Counted from the stretch's first letter, positions 36,936 to 45,302 are shown. The stretch is DNA of 64,000 nucleotides from Methanogenium marinum (GCF_028912405.1 NZ_JAKELO010000002.1:434001-498000); one strand, 5' to 3'. A program made the numbers and translations. Notes: a model not told the origin generated them from the letters alone.

Positions 36936-37166
36936 ATGACAGATTCAGCAAAGATAGAATATACCAATGAAGGTCTGCTTGTAACCTTTGAAAACGGCCG
37001 CGTCTACGATGTCCATCCAAGTAAAGACGGAGGCGTTTCCTGCACATTACAAAACGGCCCGATCGAACTGACTCCCTTCGCACAGACAGTGAAAGGCCTC
37101 ATCGGCGGGGAGATTATCTCAGAGATTGAACACTGTGCAGAACTCTTCAATCAGAAGTGCAGATAA
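36936..37166 (+). CDS. Small acidic protein of unknown function
   Basis: A 76-residue protein starting at ATG 36936, with AGGTGA eight to nine bases upstream. It is beta-rich at the start (IEYTNEGLLVTFENGRVYDV) and ends with two Cys (EHCAELFNQKC). I do not recognise a family. It is divergently placed to the SRAP gene and may share its promoter region. Confidence 0.55.
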   Translation: MTDSAKIEYTNEGLLVTFENGRVYDVHPSKDGGVSCTLQNGPIELTPFAQTVKGLIGGEIISEIEHCAELFNQKCR

Positions 37167-37300
37167 GACGAATACACCATTTTTACTGGTTCTAACCGTT
37201 TTATTGGGATATACAAAACCTACCGGTTCACACCTTTTTTGGCACAGGCCGGATTTCCCGGCTGCACCCATTTCAACAAAATCTACCAAAAATATGTGAC

Positions 37301-38536
37301 TTATACCCCATTCTGATTGATGAGGTAGATAAGAGAGGAAAAACCATCGATCTCCATCTGCAGCACTTCATTACGGGTCATACCCATGGAGGTCTCTGCA
37401 TCGGCGGTGAGGGTATCGGGGCCACGGATAACTGTCCGCCGCACACCATCTGCTGAAAGTATCTCTGTTGCTTCCATCTCATGAACGAATGAACGGCCCG
37501 GGATGATGACGACTTTTTCAAGCGAGGAGAGGTCAATTTCTTTCAGGTCGTCACGGGTGATAAGACAGGCAATCTCTTTTTTCGGGCTGTGCACCCATGA
37601 CTTGTTCCCACAGGCGTCAAGCACGTCCTGCACATAGCGGGCTGCGATTGAGCCGGAGATGAGACTCGCATGTTTTCGCACCCGCGGGAGTTTTTCCAGG
37701 AGCTCGGGTTCATTCAGGATGGCAAACGGTGACCCAAGGGTCGGGTCCCAGAGCGGAGTCCCGTTGATGCGCAGATTATGACGTTCGTTGAGGTCTGTCA
37801 CCATATCACGGAATGCAGATATGGTCTGCACACGCTGGCCCTTAACAATTGGCGCATTTTTGAGAATAAGCCCCTGTTCTTCACGGTTCGCAAACCGCAT
37901 GAGAATGAGACCCTTTGCACCCTTTTCCTCCAGCCATTTGCAGGTGCGTTCAAGATCTTCACCGTCATTGACACCGGGGATGACCAGCGCTGCGGCATAG
38001 ACATCTATCTTCTGGCAGAGTTTTTCAAGAACAGCAAGAGAAGCCTCCGGTGTCTGGTCTCCCATCCACTCACGGCGCAGTTCCGGGTTCACCGAAAATA
38101 CGGTGAATGAGACCTCAGTGAGGCCCTGTTCCACCATCCGGTCACCCATATCCGGGTCATCGAACCCTTTTCCGCTGGTGTATCCAATGTGGATGGGCAC
38201 CTCCATGCTGCCCAAAAGATCCATAAGGTCATCAAATGCCGGGTAACAGGACGGGTCACCGCCACCGGATATCGTGATCCTTTCCAGGTTACCTCCCATC
38301 AGCTGCAGGTTGCCGAGCACATCATCTGCCACATCCCGGAGATCTTTGAACCCGGTATATCGTTCACGAACAAAATTGGTGCAGTAGTCACACCCGACAG
38401 CAAACGGGATACAGTGCTTACAGCCCAGGGGTTCGGGCTCCTCTTCCTCGCGGACCCCTTTAAAGTAACAATATTTACAGAATCCCCTGCAGTCCAGGCC
38501 GGGCCTGCCTCCGATATCTACAGTCAGGTGTACCAT
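37301..38536 (-). CDS. mmp10: Mmp10, McrA-arginine methylase (radical SAM)
   Basis: A 411-residue radical SAM protein. The SAM cluster motif is C16-x3-C20-x2-C23 in CRGFCKYCYFK, followed by GCKHC and GCDYC (Cys39, 42, 49, 52), the auxiliary pattern of this family. ITISGGGDPSCYPAFD near 88-103 and the C-terminal cobalamin-related domain are present. Mmp10 C-methylates a conserved arginine of the methyl-coenzyme M reductase alpha subunit using SAM and cobalamin. No mcr genes are in the window. The gene is single here, with no operon partner. Confidence 0.93.
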   Translation of the reverse strand: MVHLTVDIGGRPGLDCRGFCKYCYFKGVREEEEPEPLGCKHCIPFAVGCDYCTNFVRERYTGFKDLRDVADDVLGNLQLMGGNLERITISGGGDPSCYPAFDDLMDLLGSMEVPIHIGYTSGKGFDDPDMGDRMVEQGLTEVSFTVFSVNPELRREWMGDQTPEASLAVLEKLCQKIDVYAAALVIPGVNDGEDLERTCKWLEEKGAKGLILMRFANREEQGLILKNAPIVKGQRVQTISAFRDMVTDLNERHNLRINGTPLWDPTLGSPFAILNEPELLEKLPRVRKHASLISGSIAARYVQDVLDACGNKSWVHSPKKEIACLITRDDLKEIDLSSLEKVVIIPGRSFVHEMEATEILSADGVRRTVIRGPDTLTADAETSMGMTRNEVLQMEIDGFSSLIYLINQNGV

Positions 38537-38565
38537 GATTATGTACTATTCTGACCCTGACGGGA

Positions 38566-38790
38566 TAAAGGGATTTGGAATGGGAATGGGAGGAAGACTG
38601 GGGGAAAGATCGGGTGGCCGGGTGGAATAGCAGATGAAAGATCGGGCAGGGGAAGGTTGGATGGAATATCGGATGGTATGGCGGGTGGAAGATTGGGCAG
38701 GGGGCTGGGTGGTGGAAGCCAGGGTGGAATATCAAACGGTATGCCAGGGGGAATATCGGACAGGGGGCTGGCCGGAAGTGAGTGTGGTGA
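38566..38790 (+). repeat. G-rich degenerate minisatellite
   Basis: The tract has many short repeats of the types GGAATATCGGA, GGGTGGAATA, GAAAGATCGGG and GGGCAGGGGGCTGG in imperfect order, with several runs of four or more G on the plus strand. The minus strand therefore encodes only a low-complexity Pro-rich frame. It lies between mmp10 and the first tRNA-Thr gene. Confidence 0.75.
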
Positions 38791-38912
38791 GATAGACAGG
38801 AGATGAGAGTAAACAGAAAACAGAAAATCTGTCACACACCATCGTCAACAGGTGTTTATTCGCGGGATCATACCGCCACATTCTTCTCCCCTGAGGTATG
38901 ATAAGACAGAGC

Positions 38913-38984
38913 GCCTCAGTGGCTTAGTGGAATAGCGGTTGATTTGTAATCAGCAGGTCGGAGGTTCGACTCCTTCCTGAGGCT
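38913..38984 (+). tRNA. tRNA-Thr (anticodon TGT), copy 1
   Basis: A 72-nt tRNA. The acceptor arms GCCTCAG/CTGAGGC pair, discriminator T as is common in archaeal tRNA-Thr. The anticodon stem GTTGA/TCAGC encloses TTTGTAA, giving TGT. The T stem GGAGG/CCTTC has one G-T pair. No intron. Confidence 0.93.
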
Positions 38985-38999
38985 TGGTTTCTGTTTTTA

Positions 39000-39029
39000 A
39001 ATCATTTTTAATCATTTTTAATCATTTTT
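39000..39029 (+). repeat. Short tandem repeat (AATCATTTTT)x3
   Basis: Three tandem copies of a 10-base AT-rich unit between the two tRNA-Thr genes. Its T runs may terminate transcription of copy 1. Confidence 0.8.
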
Positions 39030-39186
39030 TAGTGACCAGAGGATACTGTGGTGACAAAGATGAAGAATAAAAATATGGGGCGAATCCAGCAGATATTGAA
39101 CAGTCCAGGCAGATGGTGCAAACATATGAAAATGTGCAGGATCATATCGCCACATTTTTTACCCCTTAGATCCAATTAGGTAGAGC

Positions 39187-39258
39187 GCCTCAGTGGCTTA
39201 GTGGTATAGCGGCTGATTTGTAATCAGCAGGTCGGGGGTTCAACTCCCTCCTGAGGCT
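39187..39258 (+). tRNA. tRNA-Thr (anticodon TGT), copy 2
   Basis: A 72-nt tRNA nearly the same as copy 1. Differences are in the D loop (GGTATAGC versus GGAATAGC), the anticodon stem (GCTGA, a fully paired C-G in place of T-G) and the T arm (GGGGG TTCAACT CCCTC). The acceptor stem and anticodon are the same. T-loop base 57 is A here and G in copy 1. Confidence 0.93.
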
Positions 39259-39406
39259 TATTTTGGGACATTAAAACGTCCTTTTTTTGATTTTATCTTA
39301 TTTTTGGATTTATTCAAGTTTATAATTAATTCAAGATCACATAAAAAAGAATCCTGTGTAAGGGAAAACGATCCCTTTCCCTAATCCTAAGTGTGACGAA
39401 GGGGAC

Positions 39407-39508
39407 ATGCCCAGGTCATATATCAAACCGGTTTGCGAGGATGGGAAACAACGATTTCATGCAATCGGCTGGTGGTGTCCCTTTTGTGGTTGGTTTCAGA
39501 ATGAGTGA
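39407..39508 (+). CDS. 33-residue CPxCG zinc micro-protein
   Basis: A 33-residue frame with a strong GAAGGGG ribosome site just before the ATG. It contains the zinc-binding CPFC knuckle (WWCPFCGWF) plus a further Cys10, and ends FQNE. CPxCG micro-proteins are a recognised class in archaea. The C-terminal 17 residues match the short frame at 40172-40276 closely. It lies just upstream of the AN1 gene. Confidence 0.5.
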   Translation: MPRSYIKPVCEDGKQRFHAIGWWCPFCGWFQNE

Positions 39509-39621
39509 TTTAAATCAACACAGATATTTGCTAAAGTCAGAATCGTTTCGAATATTATCACAATTGCAATGATAAAATCACAATATATTCTTTTCGGCGT
39601 ATTTAAATAATATAAAACTAC

Positions 39622-39999
39622 AATTTCAAAATTGTGACAAAACCTACTATTTCAAAGGAAGGTAAATGTGAGGTGTGCGGAAGAGATGATTGGTCTATAC
39701 GCCCTTGCAGGTATTGTGGAAAAATTGTTTGTACCGAACACCGATTGCCTGAAAACCATTGTTGCACCGGCAATTACAACCACAATATGAATTTTCCAGA
39801 TCCAATTGGTAATTTCGAAATTGTGACAGAACCTACTATTTTAAAGAAAGTTAAATGCGAGGTGTGCGGAAGAGATGATTGGTCTATACGCCCTTGCAGG
39901 TATTGTGGGAAAATTGTTTGTACCGAACACCGATTGCCTGAAAACCATTGTTGCACCGGCAATTACAACCACAACATGAATTCTCCAGATCCTATTCCA
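39622..39999 (+). repeat. Tandem 189-bp duplication inside the AN1 gene
   Basis: Unit 1 is 39622-39810 and unit 2 is 39811-39999, with an offset of exactly 189 bases (63 codons) and few differences. A third, partial and weaker copy of the unit's end follows at about 40018-40076. Unit 1 includes the bases before the start codon, so the repeat was made at DNA level. Confidence 0.88.
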
Positions 40000-40215
40000 A
40001 TATTCAGTGAAAGACAGTCTGAAAACCATTGTTTCACCAGCAATTGCAACCACAATACAAATTCTTCAGATCCGATTCCAATATTATGTGAAGGAAAGTC
40101 TGAACACAATAAAAGCAGGAACACAGATTCGCCTTCATCAATTAAAACGCAGAAAAAAAGCCCCAATATAATTGGTAATTTCAATAAATGGTTCAGGAAA
40201 ATATTTTCCAGATAG
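39634..40215 (+). CDS. Double AN1-type zinc-finger protein
   Basis: A 193-residue protein with two AN1 fingers at about residues 11-45 and 74-108, spacing C-x2-C-x9-C-x2-C-x4-C-x2-H-x5-H-x-C (core CEVCGRDDW...RPCRYCGK). The second finger is a copy of the first through the 189-bp DNA repeat. A third partial unit (SENHCFTSNCNHN) and a Ser/Lys-rich tail follow. AN1 fingers bind proteins or RNA. The start is GTG at 39634 and the same bases in unit 2 are read as internal valine. The region is AT-rich and unlike the neighbours. Confidence 0.75.
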   Translation: MTKPTISKEGKCEVCGRDDWSIRPCRYCGKIVCTEHRLPENHCCTGNYNHNMNFPDPIGNFEIVTEPTILKKVKCEVCGRDDWSIRPCRYCGKIVCTEHRLPENHCCTGNYNHNMNSPDPIPIFSERQSENHCFTSNCNHNTNSSDPIPILCEGKSEHNKSRNTDSPSSIKTQKKSPNIIGNFNKWFRKIFSR

Positions 40216-40276
40216 TCCAAGAGAAATTCACGCGATTGGATGGTGTCCTTTATGTGGGTGGTTCCACAATGACTGA
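40172..40276 (+). pseudogene. Frame-shifted CPxCG micro-protein-like fragment
   Basis: In a second frame overlapping the end of the AN1 gene, a 34-codon stretch (TTG start) ends in the pattern HAIGWCPLCGWFHND, which parallels HAIGWWCPFCGWFQNE of the 33-residue protein at 39.4 kb. Either the AN1 protein once continued into this tail and lost frame, or it is a second micro-protein. No ribosome site is visible, so I treat it as a relic. Confidence 0.35.
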
Positions 40277-40314
40277 TTCCACAATACGAGTTTATGAATA
40301 TTGTCTACAATTAT

Positions 40315-40539
40315 TTATTCTATTTCTGATATCCTGCCGGTTGCAACCAGGAACAGGATCCTTGCCTGGATGAGGAACGCCCCTGCAGCTGCAGCAATCA
40401 TTGTCCAGTATGCAACCATGAAGAGCGTGGTGGATAGTCCGGAAACAAGGAAGATTATTACTCCAAAAATGAAGAAGCGGAAGCCCCATTCTGCAGGGTA
40501 GAGGAGAGTGGGCCAGTCGTAAGTCATGATGTTTCTCAT
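40315..40539 (-). CDS. Small two-helix membrane protein
   Basis: A 74-residue protein with two hydrophobic helices (about 20-38 and 42-60, separated by a short loop with GLSTT). It overlaps the upstream gene by four bases (ATGA at 40536-40539), so the two are coupled. No family recognised. A later ATG (MTYDWP) could be the start. Confidence 0.5.
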   Translation of the reverse strand: MRNIMTYDWPTLLYPAEWGFRFFIFGVIIFLVSGLSTTLFMVAYWTMIAAAAGAFLIQARILFLVATGRISEIE

Positions 40540-40835
40540 ATAGTGTCGTTCTTGAAATCCTTAATGAGGCCAATTTCATATTTTAACGGATTTTCAAGTG
40601 CATTACGATCTTTGTCTTCAAAAACATCAATAGAAACGGTCCCATCAGAATGAGAATATATATTATGTGGATACGGTAATTCAAAACTTAATGAAAATAA
40701 GCAATATTTTTCCAATTTTGCTTTGTCACCCATTTTTGCAAGATTATTTAAAATATCTTCAAGATTCTCAATTTCATTTACACTAGGATTTAATAATAAT
40801 GTATAGTCGTTGATATTTCGTTCGTTCGAATGCAT
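40536..40835 (-). CDS. Unknown AT-rich small protein
   Basis: A 99-residue protein with a helical N-terminal part (NEIENLEDILNNLAKMGD) and a beta-like middle (YCLFSLSFELPYPHNIY). I do not recognise it. AT-rich codon use sets it apart from the core genes. It is the first gene of a coupled pair with the small membrane protein. Confidence 0.5.
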   Translation of the reverse strand: MHSNERNINDYTLLLNPSVNEIENLEDILNNLAKMGDKAKLEKYCLFSLSFELPYPHNIYSHSDGTVSIDVFEDKDRNALENPLKYEIGLIKDFKNDTI

Positions 40836-40866
40836 ATAGTATTTTTATTGATTTTGCACAAATTAA

Positions 40867-41076
40867 TTATTCGCCCTTTTTATCCACCGTAAGCTGCCCC
40901 TTATACCAGATCCAGCCAGGGTCCCGGCCATCTCCGCAGAAAGGAAGATGGATAACACTGTATGAGAAGTTCCAGTCCGGGAACACAATATAACAGCAGT
41001 CCGTTGGAGTCTTGCTCCAGAGGAGATTGAAATTTCTCAGCTTCCTGCCTTCGGAGAACTCTGCCCCTCTTCCGAA
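40867..41076 (-). pseudogene. Protein-coding relic without start codon
   Basis: An open stretch of 70 codons on the minus strand reads like a real protein tail (LLWSKTPTDCCYIVFPDWNF, then CGDGRDPGWIWYKGQLTVDK) but begins directly after TAA TGA and has no ATG. The frames upstream are broken. The stop at 40867 is normal. A frame on the plus strand at 41012-41329 could also hold a relic. I cannot name the family. Confidence 0.35.
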
Positions 41077-41346
41077 TCATTATCCAGTCAAAGGCATCCC
41101 GGGCAGCCACGTTAATTGCACGCCACGACTGGCAGGCAACCACGAACCGGACACCCAGGGACCATATGGTCCACAGGCTGTCTATTATGACATCCATCCC
41201 GGCCCGTTAGTGTTCCTGATTTTTAGCGAGATGCTTTCCGGGCATCAGGAACTGAAACTTATCAATGAAGTTATCAATGAAGATGTCCGGGAGTACTGCA
41301 ATTCGTCAAATATTCAGTTCACAATCTAAAAAATGGTGAACCGCAC

Positions 41347-41751
41347 TCAATAATTATCCTGCGGTTTCATCATAACCGTGTCCTCAACCTCAGGCACCAG
41401 AAGCCAGAGGGCTTTCACCACCTTCTTTCGTATCACCGGATCATCCGTGTCAAGCATCGGGTCAAGCTTTGCAATCACCCCATCACCGATGAGAGCCTCC
41501 CCCTCGCCGGTGGCAGCGACGGCGATGATGATATCAAGAGCCGCACCACGGATGTGGGGATTCGGGTCATCAAGGAGGTCTGCAATCACTTCGATGCCAT
41601 TCTGCCGAATGAGCTCGTTTGCCCGCCAGTCCTCGTCTTCCGTGCTTATCGCAAGTGCCTCCACAGCAGCTTCCCTCACGTCTTCTTCCGGATGAACAAG
41701 GCGACTGAGAAGATCCTCAGTCAGCTCTCTTCGTATCTGCATATCTTCCAT
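41347..41751 (-). CDS. HEAT-repeat protein
   Basis: About 134 residues of paired helices: LLSRLVHPEEDVREAAVEAL, VIADLLDDPNPHIRGAALDI and LDPMLDTDDPVIRKKVVKAL, three clear HEAT units of about 37-40 residues. I start at ATG 41751; an in-frame start at 41817 adds a basic segment of uncertain reality. HEAT arrays bind proteins or phosphorelay partners. Some archaeal HEAT proteins act in phycobilin-lyase-like or stress roles, none of which can be assigned here. Confidence 0.75.
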   Translation of the reverse strand: MEDMQIRRELTEDLLSRLVHPEEDVREAAVEALAISTEDEDWRANELIRQNGIEVIADLLDDPNPHIRGAALDIIIAVAATGEGEALIGDGVIAKLDPMLDTDDPVIRKKVVKALWLLVPEVEDTVMMKPQDNY

Positions 41752-41950
41752 ACCTGTTTTCCCACCTTCAGCCCGCCTCCCTTCAGAACCCACCTGGTGA
41801 CGGATGGTGATACTCAACCGCCATATGGTAAAAATGTTCGGGCATCATCCACCTCGTCATTCACCAGATCATACGTTTTCATACCGCAGCAGAAACAGGT
41901 CTGGAATTACAACATCCCGATATCAGGGCATTCACCGTACAGAATTATAT

Positions 41951-41989
41951 AACCACATCACATCACATCATACCACACCATACCACACT
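41951..41989 (+). repeat. Degenerate CACAT/CATAC microsatellite
   Basis: A run of CACAT and CCATACCACA-type units directly before the small membrane protein gene at 42038. It is probably non-coding. Confidence 0.6.
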
Positions 41990-42037
41990 GAATCCTGAAA
42001 AGGGGGAAGAAAGGAATCCCATTACCGGTACAGACAG

Positions 42038-42280
42038 ATGAACAGTCATAAGGACCAAAAAGCATGGTTGCTAACGATTCTGGCCATCATTTTACTGTTT
42101 ATACTCGGGGACCTAATCGCTCATGTATCCTTTGCTTCACCGGCTGATGATTATTCATTTATTTCTCATGGATACGCCCGCACCATCTCTATGATTCTGG
42201 ATGGCATCATGCCGACAATCATTCTCTCCGGCGCCATAATCGCCGGGATTGTATTTGTCTGGAGAAAAGACACAGCATAA
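42038..42280 (+). CDS. Small two-helix membrane protein
   Basis: An 80-residue protein. Helix 1 spans about 11-32 (LLTILAIILLFILGDLIA) and helix 2 about 55-74 (IMPTIILSGAIIAGIVF), with a polar loop between. It begins with a charged MNSHKDQKAW. No family recognised. Confidence 0.55.
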   Translation: MNSHKDQKAWLLTILAIILLFILGDLIAHVSFASPADDYSFISHGYARTISMILDGIMPTIILSGAIIAGIVFVWRKDTA

Positions 42281-42425
42281 CATTCACACAACGATACCAA
42301 AAAATTGGACATATGCACTGCACACCCCTCAAAACCCGGCAAACGGAGTTCCAATCATTGATGAAACCGAAAAAGCACAGACAGTATCCATAATATACCC
42401 AAACGGATAAGAGAAGGACAATCCT

Positions 42426-43280
42426 ATGAAAAAAACTGCACTAACAGCACTGACCCTTCTCCTTGCACTCTGCATCCTCTTTGCATGCGGCTGCACGGCA
42501 CCGGTCACAACGGAACCAACCGCATTACCCACAGAAACGGTTATCCAGCCTGTCTCCTTTGATGATGCGCCGGTTCAGTACAGCGATGTAAACGGTATTA
42601 CCCTCGCATACCGTGAATTCGGCACCGAAAACACCGAACCCCTCCTCATGATCATCGGATTCGGCAGTACAATGGAACACTGGAATACCACCTTTGTGGG
42701 CATCCTTGCAGAGAACTACCACATCTATGCCTATGACCACCGCGACATGGGAGAAAGTAGTGAGAGTGACACACAGTTTACGATTCCCCAGCTTGCAGAC
42801 GATGCAGCAGGACTTATCACCGCACTCGGGTATGAGAGCATGAACACCTATAGTGTTTCCATGGGATCGTCAGTAACTCAGGAGCTTCTTATCGCCCATC
42901 CCGAAAAAGTTCGAAAAGCTATTCTTTCATCTGCCTCATACAGTGCGAGCATTCCGGAAACAGAGAAACTGCACGGCCTTCTTGAAGAATCTGCAGAAAA
43001 TACGGATGTCCCTGAAGGAGTGCGCAAAGAAGCGGTTGCAAACCTCGAATGGGAGGGTGCCTATGACGGCCTCTCAGGCATCACAAACAATGTCATGCTC
43101 ATCACCGGCACCGCAGATGATATCACCCCCCAGTCAGTGGCAGTCGATATTGCCGGACAGATCAACGGCTCATGGCTTGTCCGGTTCAAAGGCATTCCCC
43201 ATGCAGGTTCATCCTATGCACCGGTGGAATACGGAACCATTGTGACTACATTTTTGGAGATGGATGAATCTCCTGCGTAA
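42426..43280 (+). CDS. Secreted alpha/beta hydrolase lipoprotein
   Basis: A 284-residue lipoprotein with signal peptide and Cys23 (ACGC). A Thr/Pro-rich linker precedes the alpha/beta-hydrolase fold. Triad members are Ser in YSVSMGSS (nucleophile elbow S-x-S-x-G rather than G-x-S-x-G), Asp in TGTADDITP and His in GIPHAGSS. The oxyanion loop is in IIGFGSTMEHW. The substrate is unknown; an ester or related bond outside the membrane is likely. Confidence 0.8.
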   Translation: MKKTALTALTLLLALCILFACGCTAPVTTEPTALPTETVIQPVSFDDAPVQYSDVNGITLAYREFGTENTEPLLMIIGFGSTMEHWNTTFVGILAENYHIYAYDHRDMGESSESDTQFTIPQLADDAAGLITALGYESMNTYSVSMGSSVTQELLIAHPEKVRKAILSSASYSASIPETEKLHGLLEESAENTDVPEGVRKEAVANLEWEGAYDGLSGITNNVMLITGTADDITPQSVAVDIAGQINGSWLVRFKGIPHAGSSYAPVEYGTIVTTFLEMDESPA

Positions 43281-43489
43281 CTTTTTTTCCAGAAATAGTA
43301 GGCATTTGATATTTCAGCAATGATTGACACCATTCAGGATCTGGAGAAATGTTGTCAAAATAAAAAATACCGAAAATGAACAGACGGCAATCAGGCCAGT
43401 TCGATTCTGCTCTCTCTTTCATCCCATAGACACTCCCCGTAAAAGACCTGTGCACATGCCGGGCAATCCCCTCCTAAATTAGATCCTAT

Positions 43490-44250
43490 TCCCCACCCTC
43501 TATAACCCCTTGTTTTGGGGAATTGAGAGCCAAAATGGACGTATTTTCCGACCTATTTTTCTGTCGGAAAAATACGACCACAATGCCATTTATTTGCTGA
43601 AAATCGGACAAATCACGGATTATTGAGCCGTCACAATTGGCAGGCATTTTGGGAGGACGTATAGGTTGCCTTTACTGAGATCGGTCCACACAGACCTTCT
43701 GTGTGGACACGTTTTCCCACCCTTTTTGACCCTTTCTTTTGGACAATTGAAGGGCTAAATGGGCGTATTTTTTGAGTTGTTTTTCTGCGGGGAAAATACG
43801 GATGCAATGCCATTTATTTGCTGAAAATACGACAAATTGCGGACTACTGAGCCGTCACTATTGGCAGGTATTTTGGGAGGATGAATAGGCTATCTTAACT
43901 GAGATCGGTCTACACAGGCCTTCTGTATGGACACGTTTTCCCACCCTTTTTGACCCCTTGTTTTGGGAAATTGGGGGGCTAAATGGACGTATTTTTTGAG
44001 TTATTTTTCTGTCGAAAAAATACGGCTGCAATGCCATTTATTTGCTGAAAATACGACAAATTGCGGACTACTGAGCGGTTGCTATTGGTGAATATTTTAG
44101 GAGGACGTATAGGCTGTCTTGAATGAAAACAGCCCACACAGGCCTTCTGTGTGGACACATTTTTCCACCCATTTTTACTAATTTGATTGACAATTTGGAA
44201 ATGAAATGGACATTTTTTGCTCTTTTTTACCATCGTAAAAATCACCGCGG
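43490..44250 (+). repeat. 224-bp tandem array, about 3.4 units
   Basis: The period is exactly 224 bases between conserved points (CCACCCT at 43493, 43717, 43941 and 44165). Each unit carries hairpin A (CGTATTTT...AAAATACG, at 43540-43576, 43764-43800, 43988-44024) and hairpin B (43684-43708, 43908-43932, 44132-44156; GTCCACACAGA with its inverse). The last unit decays. No open frame in the array is conserved in all units. Confidence 0.9.
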
Positions 44251-44263
44251 CAGATCTGCCTCA

Positions 44264-44641
44264 CTAAATGCTCGCAATCAGATACCCGCCGTCCGCTGTT
44301 GCAATCACATCATAATGCATGCCATATTCTCCTTCAAACCTGATGTCTGCCAAAATCCGTTTTAAATCATCATTATATCTGTGAAGAGTCAGTTTGCCAC
44401 CCTAAAAGGCAAACGAATCCACAGAACCATCAGAATACAGCAGGGCATCTTCAAAGCGTTCATGGCCCCCGGTTGATTTCTCAGAGAGAAGAGCACCGGT
44501 TTCTCCATCAAACTTTCGCAGCGTATACACGACAGACGTGTGATCCTCAAAGATACCGGATTTGGCCTTCTCTTCTGTTGTCAAAAGGAACATATTCCCG
44601 TCAATCCCTGCATGAGAAATCAGGGCATATAATTTTCCAGA
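44264..44641 (-). pseudogene. Beta-propeller-like pseudogene with internal TAG
   Basis: The minus strand reads 126 codons with one in-frame TAG at 44402-44404. Upstream part: SGKLYALISHAGIDGN, LRKFDGETGALLSEKS; after the stop: GGKLTLHRYNDDLKRI and YDVIATADGGYLIASI, ending at 44264. The N-terminus is lost. The pattern of FDGETGAL and TADGGYLIA repeats fits a WD40/PQQ-type propeller. A Gln codon CAG changed to TAG would explain the stop. Confidence 0.6.
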
Positions 44642-44702
44642 TAATCACAATCAATTAACTACAGGGATCTGATTTAAATCAACGCGGATAAAATAAAACA
44701 TA

Positions 44703-45302
44703 ATGGATGATAAGACAAAACAGATACTGGGGGTGCTTTTCATATGCGCAGCGTTCATCCTTTTTATCGCGTTTGCCGCAACAACCGGTTTGTCCCGGAC
44801 AACGCTGAATGATTCCTGGGAAGAGACACAGGATAATGAGAAACACGTCACCTTTTCTCACAAGGGTGAAGATATTGTGACGCTCTCGGTGCGTGCAACG
44901 CCCGGCGCCTACTCTGACAACAGCACCATACCCCTGATGGTCGTCGTGACTCACCCAAAAAATACGAAAATTGACCGCCTGAAAATAAGCATCCACCCAC
45001 CACAAACTTCAGCATTCTCATATGGTGACATCTATCTGAAAACACCGGAATGGAATCCCTATCCCATGATATCCTTCCATACCAATACTGAATCCGGAAA
45101 AAGTGTCAGTGTTCTGGACATTCCTGACATGGGAGTGCAGGGAAAAGGAACAGTCCGGTTTGATTTCCTGATGCACCCGTTCCGGGAAGCAGAGAACCCG
45201 GAGACACTTATAGTCTATATCAGCGCAGAATTGTCAGGAAGCCGGGAATTCTGGAATACCTATGTCGTGAATTATCCCGTTGGAGTTGAATTTATCAGAT
45301 GA
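44703..45302 (+). CDS. Membrane-anchored extracytoplasmic protein of unknown function
   Basis: A 199-residue protein with one N-terminal transmembrane helix (about 8-28, ILGVLFICAAFILFIAFAA) and an outer beta-rich domain (VVVTHPKNTKIDRLKISIHPP, given in outline; FDFLMHP). It overlaps the TPR lipoprotein gene by four bases (ATGA at 45299-45302). It is unnamed; the TPR partner suggests a role at the cell surface. Confidence 0.6.
   Translation: MDDKTKQILGVLFICAAFILFIAFAATTGLSRTTLNDSWEETQDNEKHVTFSHKGEDIVTLSVRATPGAYSDNSTIPLMVVVTHPKNTKIDRLKISIHPPQTSAFSYGDIYLKTPEWNPYPMISFHTNTESGKSVSVLDIPDMGVQGKGTVRFDFLMHPFREAENPETLIVYISAELSGSREFWNTYVVNYPVGVEFIR

Noticed and set aside
38539-38835. Pro-rich frames opposite the G-rich tract
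   Set aside because: Low-complexity translation of a repeat; no signal peptide or ribosome site of note.
43490-44250. CRISPR array or coding repeat
   Set aside because: The period of 224 bases and similar spacers do not fit CRISPR. Minus-strand frames at 43631-43813 and 43979-44245 differ between units and have no shared start.
44402-44404. In-frame TAG as pyrrolysine codon
   Set aside because: The gene has also lost its start, the residue is not in a methylamine methyltransferase, and the gene content points to Methanomicrobiales, which are not known for pyrrolysine. A nonsense mutation is simpler.
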